From Fuerstiella marisgermanici (GTDB taxonomy: Bacteria > Planctomycetota > Planctomycetia > Planctomycetales > Planctomycetaceae), in the NCBI RefSeq assembly GCF_001983935.1, contig NZ_CP017641.1, forward strand, positions 2,294,001 through 2,358,000: a stretch of DNA of 64,000 nucleotides. Direction: 5' to 3'. The translations under genes were made by a program, and so were the position numbers. Under the pieces are notes generated by a model that ran no database searches, had not been told where the DNA came from, and saw nothing but the letters and a program-made list of their open reading frames with translations. Below are positions 36,970 through 46,787 of the stretch, piece after piece (within the stretch, counting starts at the first letter, position 1; each line of letters begins with the position of its first letter).

Positions 36970-36972
36970 TTA
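36970..36972 (-). other. In-frame stop codon splitting the TpsA gene
   Basis: The codons around it read ...ACA CAG AAG TAA GTC AGC ATC. The next repeat unit of the same protein reads GCC AAG GAA GTC ACG GTC, so TAA stands where GAA (Glu) is expected; a single G-to-T change explains it. Confidence 0.85.
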
Positions 36973-39900
36973 CTTCTGTGTAATATCAGCCGTGCCGGAA
37001 TGGGACGTGGAATTCAGTACATAGTTTGAGGCATCGGCACCTGTGAGATTGATTCCCGTGACGGTGACCGTCTTGCCGGTGCCGGCATCGGCATTGTCGA
37101 ACGCCGCCGAACCATTGACGGTAACCGCATCCCCCAGGATTGTGCCGTTGGCACCAGCAGTAATCGTTGCGGCATTGGTGCCGTCGTAGACTTTGCCGTT
37201 GATGGCGATCGATGTCGTGATCGACTTGGCGTTGACGGTCAGTGTTCCGCCGGTGAACGTGTTGACAGCGTAACCCAATTGTTCGGCTCCGGCGGAGATT
37301 GTCAGGCTGTGATCGCCGACTGTGTAGTTGCCACTGGTTGATGTTGAACCGCCTACGTCAATAGTTGGAGCAGCGCCGAATACCTGAGCCGTTGTGTCGC
37401 CGTTGACAGTTCCGGTAATGGTCGGCGTAAGAGTGGGTGCCGTTCCGTAGGTCACCGTCTGGTTACCGACGGCTCCGCTGACTGTCGGCCGTTCGCGATA
37501 GACGCCATATACGCCGGAGCCAAGTGCAAGCGAGAAGTTAGTCGCTGATTCGTCGCTGTTGTAACGAAAGCGACCACTGCCGCTGTTCAACAGTTCGGCC
37601 AGGCCCATGCTGTCGGCAACGCTGCCGGTGTACAGGGTGGCTCGTCCGCCCGTGCCAACGGTGATCGAAGGCGAATTGCTGAGAACGAGGTTGCCGCCCG
37701 TTGCGGTTCCGGCGGCTGTGATTTGTCCAGCGTTTAGAGTGATCGCCGACGCAGATGTGTCTGTCGTCGAAATGTCTTGAGCGATCGTCAGGTCGCCGGA
37801 CTGAGTGGCAATATTGATTGTACCACTTGCCACTATTCCGCTTTGAGCTCCCACGGTGCCAACCGTCAATGCACCGGGATTCGTCACGGCAACATTTCCA
37901 AGAAGCGTTCCGGATTCGCCGCCGGCAAGCGTTCCAATCGAATTCCCAGCGTTGCCAATCGTGAAATTACCCGTTCCCTGCAGAGCGAGGCTGTCGGTCG
38001 TGATGGCGGACGTTTGAGTCACATCGCCGGAGGCGTCGATCGTGAGTTTATTCCCGGCGGTCGTCGTCAACGTGTTGTTGATTGCGACGTTTCCGCCGTG
38101 AAGCGATACGTCTCCGTTGATGTTTGTCACGCTGTTGACGGTGACATCGGACGTATTGCCATCCTTACCGATGGTCAGACCAGTGATCGTATCGGCAATA
38201 CCGTAGTTGCTGGTGACAGCGCCGCTAAACTTGGTTCCTGTTGGTTCAATCGTTACCGAACCGCTGCCAGTGAATCCGCTTATCGCGGGAGCCACGTCGT
38301 TTTGGAAGACCAGCGAACCATCCGACACATCAGTTTCACCTGAATATGTCGCGTCGCCAGTCAGAGTCAGTTCGTTGGTGCCTTGTTTTGTCAGGTCACC
38401 GGTGCCGCTAATGTCGTTGACGATGGTGAAGTCGTCGCTACGGTTGAACAGCAAGTCAGTGTTGTTGATAACGTTGCCAGTGCCCAACGTGCCACTCGTT
38501 CCGCCAGCGCCGACAATCAATGAACCGGCATTGATCGTCGTGGTGCCCGAATATCCATTGTTCCCGCTTAGCGTCAGTGCGCCAGTGCCGATCTTGGTCA
38601 GATTCAACGTGTCGGCACCATTTTCAAGCTGACCGCTAAACGTTGTGTCAAGGTTGTTACCGCCGACCGTCAGCGTGGCGGGCGAGCGGGCAATCAACGC
38701 CGAGTGGTTCTGCTGAACTTCAGAACTGGAGAGTGCTCGATCATAAACCAGCACAATTCCGATCGAACCACGAAGTGTATCATCGGCGGACCAGTTGCTC
38801 TTGCCGATGTAGTTGTTGCTCAGCTCGACTTCATTCGGCAACGCTGTCTCTGCCGTCGTAATCTCCAGGTTTCCGTCAGCGAACAGACGGAAGTTTGTAC
38901 CGTCAGCCGTACCGGCGTAGCTGCGAGTGCCACCGCCAGCAGTGATCAACGTGTTGGTGCCCGTCAGGTCCACCTTGTGCTCTTCACCGCCGGAACCTGG
39001 ATACAGCTCAAAGTTGACTGCATTTGTATTGCCGAAACGCGACAAGATGATGTTGTCGGTCGGATCGCCGCTACCAAAGTCAACGATGCGTTCCCAAAGA
39101 TTGGCTGTGCCAAAATCGGCGACAGTAAACAGCGTGAGTCCATCCAGAACTCCGTCGCCGGACGACAGAAAATCGGCAGGTAACGCACCCAGCTGAGCGT
39201 ATTGAGCATTGGTGGTGAACTCGAATTGCCGCTTCGAACCGTTGTAAGTCGGGTCGCCGAACAGTGTGCCGTCATAGCCGTTTCCGCTCAGGTCATTCCA
39301 CGTGGTTCCGGTGCCATCGTACGAAGCACCATTGCCAGCATCCAGCCACAACACGATTCCATCCCGAACGATTGAACCGTTTTCAATCAGGCCGCTGCCT
39401 TCGATCGAACCCACGGTGTCGTCGAAGCTATTTAAGCTTAGGATGCCGTTTGCATTGACAATCAACCGCGTTAGATCGGGAAGAACATCGTCGGCCCCCA
39501 GCATTAAGATGCCATCGTGGATCGTTGTGTCGCCCGTGTAGGTTTGAACGGTATTGATTCTTAGAAAGCCGTTGCCGCTTTTCGTCAGGCTTCCGTTGCC
39601 GATAAGAAGTCCATCAAAATTCCCCGACGTGCCGCTTGCAACAGCCAAGTCAGTCGTGTCGGTGGCGGTACCGATTGTCACACCGCTATCAACGGTCAGG
39701 CTGCCCGACGCCAGCAAACTGACAGTTGTGTTTGCTGCGGTTGACTTGGTGACGTCGCCGCCAATAAGAACGTCGCCGCCGCCGATGGAAACGTCTCCTT
39801 CGACCACGATGCTGGATTTGACGGTGACGTCTGCGCCAACGCCATCGGTAGTAATGGTCAATCCCGATAAAGCTTCGTTAGCTCCGATCGCTGCGTTAAG

Positions 39901-42900
39901 CGTGACGTCGCCTGTGCCGCTGGTTTCAACAGATAAGTCGTGATCGCCATCGACTGTGCTCACGAAGTTTACGTTTCCATTGCTGGTCGTGGTCAACGCC
40001 GTATCGGCGCCCAGTGTGACGGCACTGCCGAATGTTTGATCTCCTGATGTTGTGATGTCGCCACCCAGGTTGGCGAGACCAGTGACGTCGAACGAAGACG
40101 CAGCAGCAATGTTGGCTGTCGTTTGTACGGCGGCGTTGACGGTGATGTCACCCAGTGCTGCGTTGCTGCCGACGGCACCATTGAATTGCACGCTGCCGGC
40201 CGTCGAGCTGGTTCCGCTGACTCCGACGGAGAACGCGTTCCAGGTTTCGTCGCTGAGGCTGTTCCAGGTCAGTTCACTGAAAGCATTCCCGAAGCGAATC
40301 GTCCCGTGCGGTTCGCTATGCCCATCGCTGGCGCTGTTGATTCCGCCGTCGTTAAGCTGAAACGTGTCTCCCACTATGGCTTTGGTCATCGTGCCACCGC
40401 CGAAGTAGCCGGGGCCAGCACCGTTTAATCCCGAATAGGATTCAATCGTGAAATCCTGATCGAACCCGTAGCCGTTGCCGTTCATGCTCATGATGCTGAA
40501 TGCAAGGTTTTCGACGGATTCGCTGAACGTCAACGTTTGAGAGCCAGCATACCGCAATTGAATCAGGTCCGTTGTGGAGGGACCGTTGGCCACGTTGTCG
40601 CTGACATAAGGTGACTCGCCAGCGAAGGCTCCACCACCTCGCCCGGTCCAATAGGCAGTTCCGCCCGATGTTTGGATGCCGTAGATCCCTTGAGGGTTGT
40701 GATATGTGACGGTAATCACATCGGAGCCAACCGTGATTGTTCCCGTCGCTGTCTTGCTGGCGGCATCCCACGTCGTCCAGTCGACCCAGTGGTAGACGTT
40801 GCCAGGTGTGATTGTCGTTGTCAGATTCCAGGGGGTGCTGGTGCTGTTGGAATCCACGGTTGAGTCGAAGACAATATCGCTTTGGATAGTCGATAAATGG
40901 GTGTGGTTACCCAGCAGGACGGGACTGTGGAAAGTCTGCGTTCCAGTCGTATTGACTTGACCTCCGTTGATAGCAATGCCCTGGCTCGCGGTCACGTCCA
41001 GCGACGCGAGTGCCTTGCTGCCTCCGATGCCGCCGTTGAAGGTGACGCTTCCGCTGCCGGCGTTGATTGTGACTGCAGTTGGCGCGAGGTTGGTTTCGCG
41101 TACATATTGAGTGAGTGTTGATGAGTTAAGAGGGAGATCGTTCCAGTTTCCTGCCGCCCCAACAAACTGGACAACAGTTTCATTTCCGCCAGAATTGTTC
41201 GGTTCTCCCGAATTCCAGTTGGTAAAGGCTCCGTCGACAGGAGTCGCTCCATGGCTGCCGGTCGCAAAGACCAGACCGTTGCCGCTGTCTTGTAATCCTT
41301 CTGGACCAGTCACCCAACGCCACAACGAATCCGTGCCGATGCCGGTGACACGTCTACCTCCCAACCAGGAAGGAGCATAGTCGACTGCGATGCCGGCGAT
41401 TGCGTTCTCTAATCGGGACGTAATCGTTGCCAGGTAGGTATCACCCAACTGGTCGCCAGTTCCCGACTTTGCATGAGCAACAGCACCTACCCACGTCTGT
41501 GTGCTGGTGACGCCCGTGTATTGGTTGCCTGAGTTCAAGACGCCACCAAAGACGATGGCTCCGTCGCCAGAGTCAAACGTGACACCATTCGTGTTCGCCA
41601 AAATCGTTTCGCCATTGACCGCAATAGTACCGCCGCCGGTTTCAAACGATTGAGCGGCCGTGCCGCTGATGTAAACGTCACCACCGACTTGAACGCTGGA
41701 TCCGCCGATCGTCGCAGTGCTGCCGTCACCGAAGGTCAAACTTCCGCCGTTGGTCTTTATCGAATCGCCGTTCACGATATTAATGCCATCGCCGGAATGA
41801 TCCGAGTCAGCCAGCAACGTGACGTTCAATTTCGCTGTGTTACCGTTTTGAGTCGCATCGATATTCGCATCAACATTAATATGGCGGTGAGCCTGCAAGG
41901 TCAGTGTTGCGTCGCCCGACATCGCTCCGGTGACAATGTCACTGCGGACCACAATGTCACCAAGCTCGGTGTTTGTACCTGAGCTTCCGTAAGAAGCATT
42001 GTCGGCTGTCGTAGTGACAGTCACACTGGTGCCTGTGTTCAGAGCGCTGACGACATTGCTGGCCGCAACCGCATCGATCAGATAGTTGTAGGGATCAATC
42101 AACCAGTGTCCGCCGTTTCCGTTTGCAGCGCCCGCATCAACGGAAACCCCATCAGTTTCGATTCTTGCCCCCGATGTTTCAATTTGGCCGCCATCGCCAA
42201 ACACTTCGCCAGCGCGAGCAACCAGAGTTCCGAACGCTTTGGTAATTGATTCGGCATTGGCCACATCCGACCACAGTACGATCGTCCCACCGTCGCCTCC
42301 TTTAGTCGCCGACGCATCAATCATCGCGCCAGCTTCCATTGTGACCGACGTTGCCTGAGTCATGTTGCCGCTGCCCTGCCAATCGCCACCAACCAAAACG
42401 GTTCCACCGCCATCGGTGCCCGCGACATCGATTGACGAATTTTCAGAAAGCGTGATCTCGTCGGCTTCGAGCTGCACGTGTGCGCCCTGTGAGCCCCCTC
42501 CGCTGGCCGCGGATGTCTCGCCGGGCGCGGCGGCTAGCCTCGTCGGCTCGCGATGGGCCGCAATCGTCCCGTCGTGCAAAATTTTTCCGTTCGGGTTAAC
42601 CAGATAGACTTCCCCGCCCGAAGTCGCCGCACCGGTGGCTCGGATCGTGCCCGTGTTCTGGATCAACCCGGCGGTCGGACTGATGCCGCTGCTAAGAGTC
42701 TCCAACGTCGGCTGCACGTACGTAACACCGTTGTTCAGAGTCACTTCGCCACCGCCACTTAACGTGATATTCCCCCCCGAAGACGTAATTGAACCATTAT
42801 TTGAAATGTCGTTAGCGATCAGGTGAGCACCGCCAGTTCCCGTGTTGATCGTTCCATTGTTCACTAAGCCGGCAGCCGAATCGCCGGAAAATGTCAGCGC

Positions 42901-43455
42901 ACCGCCTGCCATGAACTTGTCGTTAGCAATGTCAAACGTCGACGCGGTGAACGCATTCGTATTTACCAGACCAGATGCACCAACCATGATGCCGCTGGGA
43001 TTAACCAGCATCACATTCCCATTGGAATTCAATGCTCCGTTTATCACCGACGGCATGTCGGGCGTGGTGACTCGATTCAGAATCGCGCTGCTGGAATCAG
43101 GCAGATTGAAATTGGCCGTGTTACCAGAACCGATGCTAAATTGATTCCAGTTGATGATTGTCCGTGTCGACGTCGCATTGACGTCCATCACTGGCCCGCC
43201 GGAATTGATGATGGCAGCCCCAGCTACGACGTCTGCTCCCGTCGGCAGCTCTGCTCGCGCTGAAGCGTTCCAGTCCAGGCTTCCACCGACAGTAATCGCA
43301 CCGGCGGCCAACAGCGTAGCCAGACGCTTGCGTAGATTTCTGGACCATGATCGCTGACGACGATATTCGTTTCTGCGGGCCACGGCGTGGGCTCGAGACT
43401 TCAGTTCAAGGTTGTGAATGAATTCAGCGTGCCAGTTAGTGTTGCGTGGAATCAT
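36970..43455 (-). CDS. Filamentous-haemagglutinin-like TpsA exoprotein (truncated by stop)
   Basis: 2161 residues. An extended basic signal peptide (MIPRNTNWHAEFIHN..., hydrophobic core LATLLAAGAITVGG, cleavage near ASARA) leads to a TPS secretion domain at about 70-300, with INWNQFSIGSGNTANF, NRVTTPDMPSVINGAL and the NPSGIMVG motif. Beyond it come parallel-beta repeats. A C-type-lectin-like domain lies at about 645-787 (FTNWNSGEPNNSGGNE, NWNDLPL). A LamG-like domain is at about 1362-1588 (GIVLWLDAGNGASYDGTGTT), autotransporter-type repeats at about 1600-1725 (LTKIGTGALTLSGNNGYSGT) and MBG/YDG repeats from about 1990. It would be exported by Sec and then by the TpsB protein encoded divergently at 43907. 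The stop at 36970 falls inside a YDG repeat. Confidence 0.92.
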   Translation of the reverse strand: MIPRNTNWHAEFIHNLELKSRAHAVARRNEYRRQRSWSRNLRKRLATLLAAGAITVGGSLDWNASARAELPTGADVVAGAAIINSGGPVMDVNATSTRTIINWNQFSIGSGNTANFNLPDSSSAILNRVTTPDMPSVINGALNSNGNVMLVNPSGIMVGASGLVNTNAFTASTFDIANDKFMAGGALTFSGDSAAGLVNNGTINTGTGGAHLIANDISNNGSITSSGGNITLSGGGEVTLNNGVTYVQPTLETLSSGISPTAGLIQNTGTIRATGAATSGGEVYLVNPNGKILHDGTIAAHREPTRLAAAPGETSAASGGGSQGAHVQLEADEITLSENSSIDVAGTDGGGTVLVGGDWQGSGNMTQATSVTMEAGAMIDASATKGGDGGTIVLWSDVANAESITKAFGTLVARAGEVFGDGGQIETSGARIETDGVSVDAGAANGNGGHWLIDPYNYLIDAVAASNVVSALNTGTSVTVTTTADNASYGSSGTNTELGDIVVRSDIVTGAMSGDATLTLQAHRHINVDANIDATQNGNTAKLNVTLLADSDHSGDGINIVNGDSIKTNGGSLTFGDGSTATIGGSSVQVGGDVYISGTAAQSFETGGGTIAVNGETILANTNGVTFDSGDGAIVFGGVLNSGNQYTGVTSTQTWVGAVAHAKSGTGDQLGDTYLATITSRLENAIAGIAVDYAPSWLGGRRVTGIGTDSLWRWVTGPEGLQDSGNGLVFATGSHGATPVDGAFTNWNSGEPNNSGGNETVVQFVGAAGNWNDLPLNSSTLTQYVRETNLAPTAVTINAGSGSVTFNGGIGGSKALASLDVTASQGIAINGGQVNTTGTQTFHSPVLLGNHTHLSTIQSDIVFDSTVDSNSTSTPWNLTTTITPGNVYHWVDWTTWDAASKTATGTITVGSDVITVTYHNPQGIYGIQTSGGTAYWTGRGGGAFAGESPYVSDNVANGPSTTDLIQLRYAGSQTLTFSESVENLAFSIMSMNGNGYGFDQDFTIESYSGLNGAGPGYFGGGTMTKAIVGDTFQLNDGGINSASDGHSEPHGTIRFGNAFSELTWNSLSDETWNAFSVGVSGTSSTAGSVQFNGAVGSNAALGDITVNAAVQTTANIAAASSFDVTGLANLGGDITTSGDQTFGSAVTLGADTALTTTSNGNVNFVSTVDGDHDLSVETSGTGDVTLNAAIGANEALSGLTITTDGVGADVTVKSSIVVEGDVSIGGGDVLIGGDVTKSTAANTTVSLLASGSLTVDSGVTIGTATDTTDLAVASGTSGNFDGLLIGNGSLTKSGNGFLRINTVQTYTGDTTIHDGILMLGADDVLPDLTRLIVNANGILSLNSFDDTVGSIEGSGLIENGSIVRDGIVLWLDAGNGASYDGTGTTWNDLSGNGYDGTLFGDPTYNGSKRQFEFTTNAQYAQLGALPADFLSSGDGVLDGLTLFTVADFGTANLWERIVDFGSGDPTDNIILSRFGNTNAVNFELYPGSGGEEHKVDLTGTNTLITAGGGTRSYAGTADGTNFRLFADGNLEITTAETALPNEVELSNNYIGKSNWSADDTLRGSIGIVLVYDRALSSSEVQQNHSALIARSPATLTVGGNNLDTTFSGQLENGADTLNLTKIGTGALTLSGNNGYSGTTTINAGSLIVGAGGTSGTLGTGNVINNTDLLFNRSDDFTIVNDISGTGDLTKQGTNELTLTGDATYSGETDVSDGSLVFQNDVAPAISGFTGSGSVTIEPTGTKFSGAVTSNYGIADTITGLTIGKDGNTSDVTVNSVTNINGDVSLHGGNVAINNTLTTTAGNKLTIDASGDVTQTSAITTDSLALQGTGNFTIGNAGNSIGTLAGGESGTLLGNVAVTNPGALTVGTVGAQSGIVASGTINIATQSGDLTIAQDISTTDTSASAITLNAGQITAAGTATGGNLVLSNSPSITVGTGGRATLYTGSVADSMGLAELLNSGSGRFRYNSDESATNFSLALGSGVYGVYRERPTVSGAVGNQTVTYGTAPTLTPTITGTVNGDTTAQVFGAAPTIDVGGSTSTSGNYTVGDHSLTISAGAEQLGYAVNTFTGGTLTVNAKSITTSIAINGKVYDGTNAATITAGANGTILGDAVTVNGSAAFDNADAGTGKTVTVTGINLTGADASNYVLNSTSHSGTADITQK

Positions 43456-43906
43456 CTATTCAAAGCCTGTTCAACGTGGGTGGGTGATGCCGTGTCCTGA
43501 GTCATCTGGGATGCCGCGGCGAAGACACAAGGAGATCGCACTAGGCTGATCGAACGGCGCTGGCATTGTTCGCCACGCTTCCCTAACCCGCAGGGCTGTT
43601 TTAGTCAGCTGGCATGCAGCCCGGATGGATTCTGTATGTGCTGCAGACAAAGACATGCTCCAACGGAGTACGAAGTTTTTCCCATATTGATCGGCCTTCG
43701 CATTGGCGTAGACGTTTCTACGCATGTCGTGGCTGAACCATCCAACCGAGGTCGCGCCAAGTGGCATATCGTTCAGTCCTGCGGGACGATTAGGACCGAC
43801 TGTCGCACCTGGTAAGTTGCCGCCATCGCGCCGGGCAGTATCAACATTCGGCTCATTCTTCGCCGACCTGACAATGCGGATAGCCTTATTCTTACGGAAG
43901 CAAGTC
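43456..43906. other. Divergent promoter region of the two-partner secretion locus
   Basis: About 450 bases between the tpsA-like and tpsB-like starts. It should hold both promoters. Open frames on both strands here have no recognisable content. No operator or hairpin stands out. Confidence 0.55.
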
Positions 43907-45679
43907 ATGGAAGACGCAAACCGATTTCGGCCATCATTGTTGGCTGGATCTCTCCTCATTTTGACGATGCTGCACAGCAACATCGCGCACGGTCAGAACT
44001 TCGACCGCTATCGCCCTCTGGATCCATCGCGTCTGCCGAACGCCAACGCGCCTCAATCTGTGCCAGCGCCGGAACTACCGCCAAAGAACCATGACGATCG
44101 TCCCCTGATTAATTGCCTAAACGCAGTGGTTGTCGTTGACCGAGCCGACAAGGTGTCGCTGGAACCGGCAATCGATGAGCTCACTGGCGTTCACTACGAC
44201 TTTGCCGTCCAGGATTCGCTCGTGTATTCCGACTGCGTTCGGCACATTGTTGAATCGCACATCGGGCAGCCGCTGTCTTTGAAAAGCCTGAATCAAATGG
44301 CTCGCGACATCGCCAAAGCGTACCGCGACTGTGGCCAGCCGATTGTAGACGTGCAAATTCCGGAGCAGCGAATTAGCAGTGGTACCCTGCATCTTGTCAT
44401 TGTCGAATCCGTCATCGGGCGAGTTCTTATTGACCCCGATTGCGTATTCAATTGTTGCGAACTGGATCGCTGGATTGAATGCACGTGTCCGGGCGATCGG
44501 GTGTATGAATCGAAACTGCAAAGCGATTTGTTTTGGGTAAATCAGAACCCGTTTCGCCGAGTCAAAGTCGACTTTCGACCGGGCAGCGTTAGCGGCACTA
44601 CGGACGTGATCTACCAATCAAACGACGTCACACCACTGCGTGGCTACGTGGGTGCCGACGATACAGGAGTGAAGTCGCTGAACTACGGCCGCTTTTTTGC
44701 TGGAGTCATGTACGGCAACATGTTTGGTCGCGGCGGGCAACTAAGCTATCAGTATACCACAGACCAATCGTTTCAGCGCCTGAAGGCCCATTCAGTTAAC
44801 TACAACCATGCGGTTAACCGCCGTTACAGCGTGGGAACGTATGGCAGCTATGCGACGGTGTCGCCGATGCTGGGAGGTGGTCTAAACCAGGACGGCGAAA
44901 GCTGGCAAGTCGGCGTCAGCACGACTCGCCACTTAATCCGATCTGCCCAGCATTCTCGTAACCTAACCGCAGGTCTGGACTTTAAATCGACGAACAATAA
45001 CCTTGAATTCGCCGGTTCCACGGTGAGTGCCTCGAATGCCGACCTTGTTCAGTTGCGATTCGGCGTCGACGACTTTGTCCGGTCCTCAGTCGATGAATAC
45101 ATGTCGCTGAAGGCAGATATCTACGTCGGACCGGGCGGTGGTGGCACAGGCTCTCATTCCGCTGCAGCGTTTCAAACGATTCGACCGGGCTCGTCGCCTG
45201 ACTATCTCTACGCTCGGTTCACAGGCGAAGAAACATCGTTGATTGGCTGCGACTGGATGCTGTTAAGTCGCCTGACGGGACAAGTTGCCTCGGAACGCCT
45301 GCTGTTCAGCGAAACTCTTGGTTTGGGCGGCTACGATACGATTCGCGGTTTTGACCAGCGAGCGTTCAACGCAGACAGCGGTTGGATTGCGAACTTCGAA
45401 TTTGGCCCGCGCACCACACGTTGGGGCGATCCTGACGACGTTCATTCTCGCCGCATCTTTGCGTTTATGGATCTCGGCAACGGCTACCTGTCGAACGCGC
45501 GTGCTGGTGAAGACGCTTACACGTTTGCAGCCAGCACCGGTGTCGGGCTGCGATTCAACGTCAGCGACCGCCTGAGTGCTCGACTGGATTGGGGCTACGG
45601 CTGGCAGGACATTGACAACGCTCGCCGAAGCAATCGTCTACACATGGGCTTCACCTGGATCCCTGGCAGGCGACCCTAA
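43907..45679 (+). CDS. TpsB outer-membrane transporter (FhaC/ShlB family)
   Basis: 590 residues from the ATG at 43907, with GGAAG eight bases upstream and a signal peptide directly after (SLLAGSLLILTMLHSNIAHG). Earlier in-frame ATGs (43874, 43724) give less sensible N-termini. A linker is followed by POTRA-like domains (residues about 75-230, SLKSLNQMARDIAKAYRDCG and the GTLHLVIVESVIGRVLI strand). A 16-strand barrel region follows, with the L6 loop motif GGYDTIRGFDQRAFN near residue 481 and a final aromatic strand RLHMGFTWIPGRRP. TpsB proteins open a path through the outer membrane for one TpsA partner. Cysteines in the POTRA region (NCCELDRWIECTC) are unusual. It is divergent from its presumed partner. 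Confidence 0.92.
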   Translation: MEDANRFRPSLLAGSLLILTMLHSNIAHGQNFDRYRPLDPSRLPNANAPQSVPAPELPPKNHDDRPLINCLNAVVVVDRADKVSLEPAIDELTGVHYDFAVQDSLVYSDCVRHIVESHIGQPLSLKSLNQMARDIAKAYRDCGQPIVDVQIPEQRISSGTLHLVIVESVIGRVLIDPDCVFNCCELDRWIECTCPGDRVYESKLQSDLFWVNQNPFRRVKVDFRPGSVSGTTDVIYQSNDVTPLRGYVGADDTGVKSLNYGRFFAGVMYGNMFGRGGQLSYQYTTDQSFQRLKAHSVNYNHAVNRRYSVGTYGSYATVSPMLGGGLNQDGESWQVGVSTTRHLIRSAQHSRNLTAGLDFKSTNNNLEFAGSTVSASNADLVQLRFGVDDFVRSSVDEYMSLKADIYVGPGGGGTGSHSAAAFQTIRPGSSPDYLYARFTGEETSLIGCDWMLLSRLTGQVASERLLFSETLGLGGYDTIRGFDQRAFNADSGWIANFEFGPRTTRWGDPDDVHSRRIFAFMDLGNGYLSNARAGEDAYTFAASTGVGLRFNVSDRLSARLDWGYGWQDIDNARRSNRLHMGFTWIPGRRP

Positions 45680-45697
45680 ACTTCGGCTGATTCTTAC

Positions 45698-46663
45698 TCA
45701 ACAGCCAACGGTGCCGACTGCGATTTCGATCCAGCCATTCCACTTGCCGCCTGGTTCCAGCACCTGCAGACCGGCATCGACACCCTGCTGTTGAAGATTG
45801 ATGGCGTCGGTTGTGCAGGTGTAAGGCTCAAGGCAAACGGCAGTCGCCCATGGCGGTGTGAACGCGACGATCTCGCGGAAGCTGTCGTCGCAGCGTTGAA
45901 TCATCTGCAATCCCGCCTGCTCGTCCGTTACTTTGCATTCCACCACACCGTTTGAACTTTCGACCGACGTATAAACGTCGTCAACCTTCAGGTCGCCAAA
46001 GTACGGCGAACGGTCCAGTTGTGCATCTTTTGGTGGATCGAGAATCTGGCCGGTCGGCAGACAGCCGTTCAGTTCCCACGTCTTTTTCACGGGAGCGTAC
46101 ACCGCACACTTGTCCGCATCGCTGTTGCGAGAAAGCGGCAGTTTGAAATACGCGTGAGTTCCAAAGCCCCACGGCAGTGGCGTGTCTGACGGATTGCCCA
46201 CTTCGATGTCGGCTCGCAAACAAGCGTTGTTCAGCGAGTAGCAGATTTCAATTTCCGCGTCGGCAGGCCACAGTGGCAAACGTTCTGGCGCGTCTTTGCT
46301 GGTTTGAAAGACGCCGGTCACCGAGGATTCTGTTTGCGACACGATCCGCCACGGTCGATCGAGGCAGAAACCGTGGATCGCATTACCTGATCCTTCGTAG
46401 CCAACCAGTGATTCCGGAAGTTCGTAGTCCTTGCCATCCCACGAATAGCGTCCGGAACGAATTCGGTTGGGAAAAGGGAACAGCAGCGGAATGCCGCTGT
46501 GACTGGGCGGCTTGGTGCCGTCGGCAAACCCTTCGGCGGCATGGATGACAGCAACGGACTCGTCATTCACGCGAGCCGTAAAGTCAAAACAGTTGAATCC
46601 CAGATGGGCGGCAATTTGAGCCGACGAACCTGTGATTGGGTCATTAAGAACAACGATCTGCAT
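45698..46663 (-). CDS. Aldose 1-epimerase family protein
   Basis: 321 residues, standard family length. The catalytic-type residues are present: His in GNAIHGFCLDRPW, His in WGFGTHAYFKLPL, Asp in LKVDDVYTS and Glu in AVCLEPYTCTTDA. It matches the galactose mutarotase fold, which interconverts alpha and beta anomers of sugars. The N-terminal part (GSSAQIAAHLGFNCFDFTAR) is the usual first sheet. There is no signal peptide, so it is cytoplasmic. It converges with the tpsB gene (18 bases apart) and follows yqgE on the same strand by 124 bases. The preferred sugar is unknown. Confidence 0.92.
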   Translation of the reverse strand: MQIVVLNDPITGSSAQIAAHLGFNCFDFTARVNDESVAVIHAAEGFADGTKPPSHSGIPLLFPFPNRIRSGRYSWDGKDYELPESLVGYEGSGNAIHGFCLDRPWRIVSQTESSVTGVFQTSKDAPERLPLWPADAEIEICYSLNNACLRADIEVGNPSDTPLPWGFGTHAYFKLPLSRNSDADKCAVYAPVKKTWELNGCLPTGQILDPPKDAQLDRSPYFGDLKVDDVYTSVESSNGVVECKVTDEQAGLQMIQRCDDSFREIVAFTPPWATAVCLEPYTCTTDAINLQQQGVDAGLQVLEPGGKWNGWIEIAVGTVGC

Positions 46664-46787
46664 GGAGTGTGAATTTCAGTTTGTGCGAAGTGCGAAGAAT
46701 TACGAATACAGGTAAGCGGTGATCAGGGCGGGCCGCAGTACTGAGTCCGAATGGCGGCTTGAACCGGGGCAAGGGGGCGTGCCCTTG

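Noticed and set aside
37777-43357. Many plus-strand frames inside the tpsA-like gene
   Set aside because: They are antisense shadows of a repetitive beta-rich coding sequence.
43471-43983. A 170-codon minus-strand frame between the TPS genes
   Set aside because: It overlaps the start and signal peptide of the tpsB gene on the other strand and has no recognisable domain.
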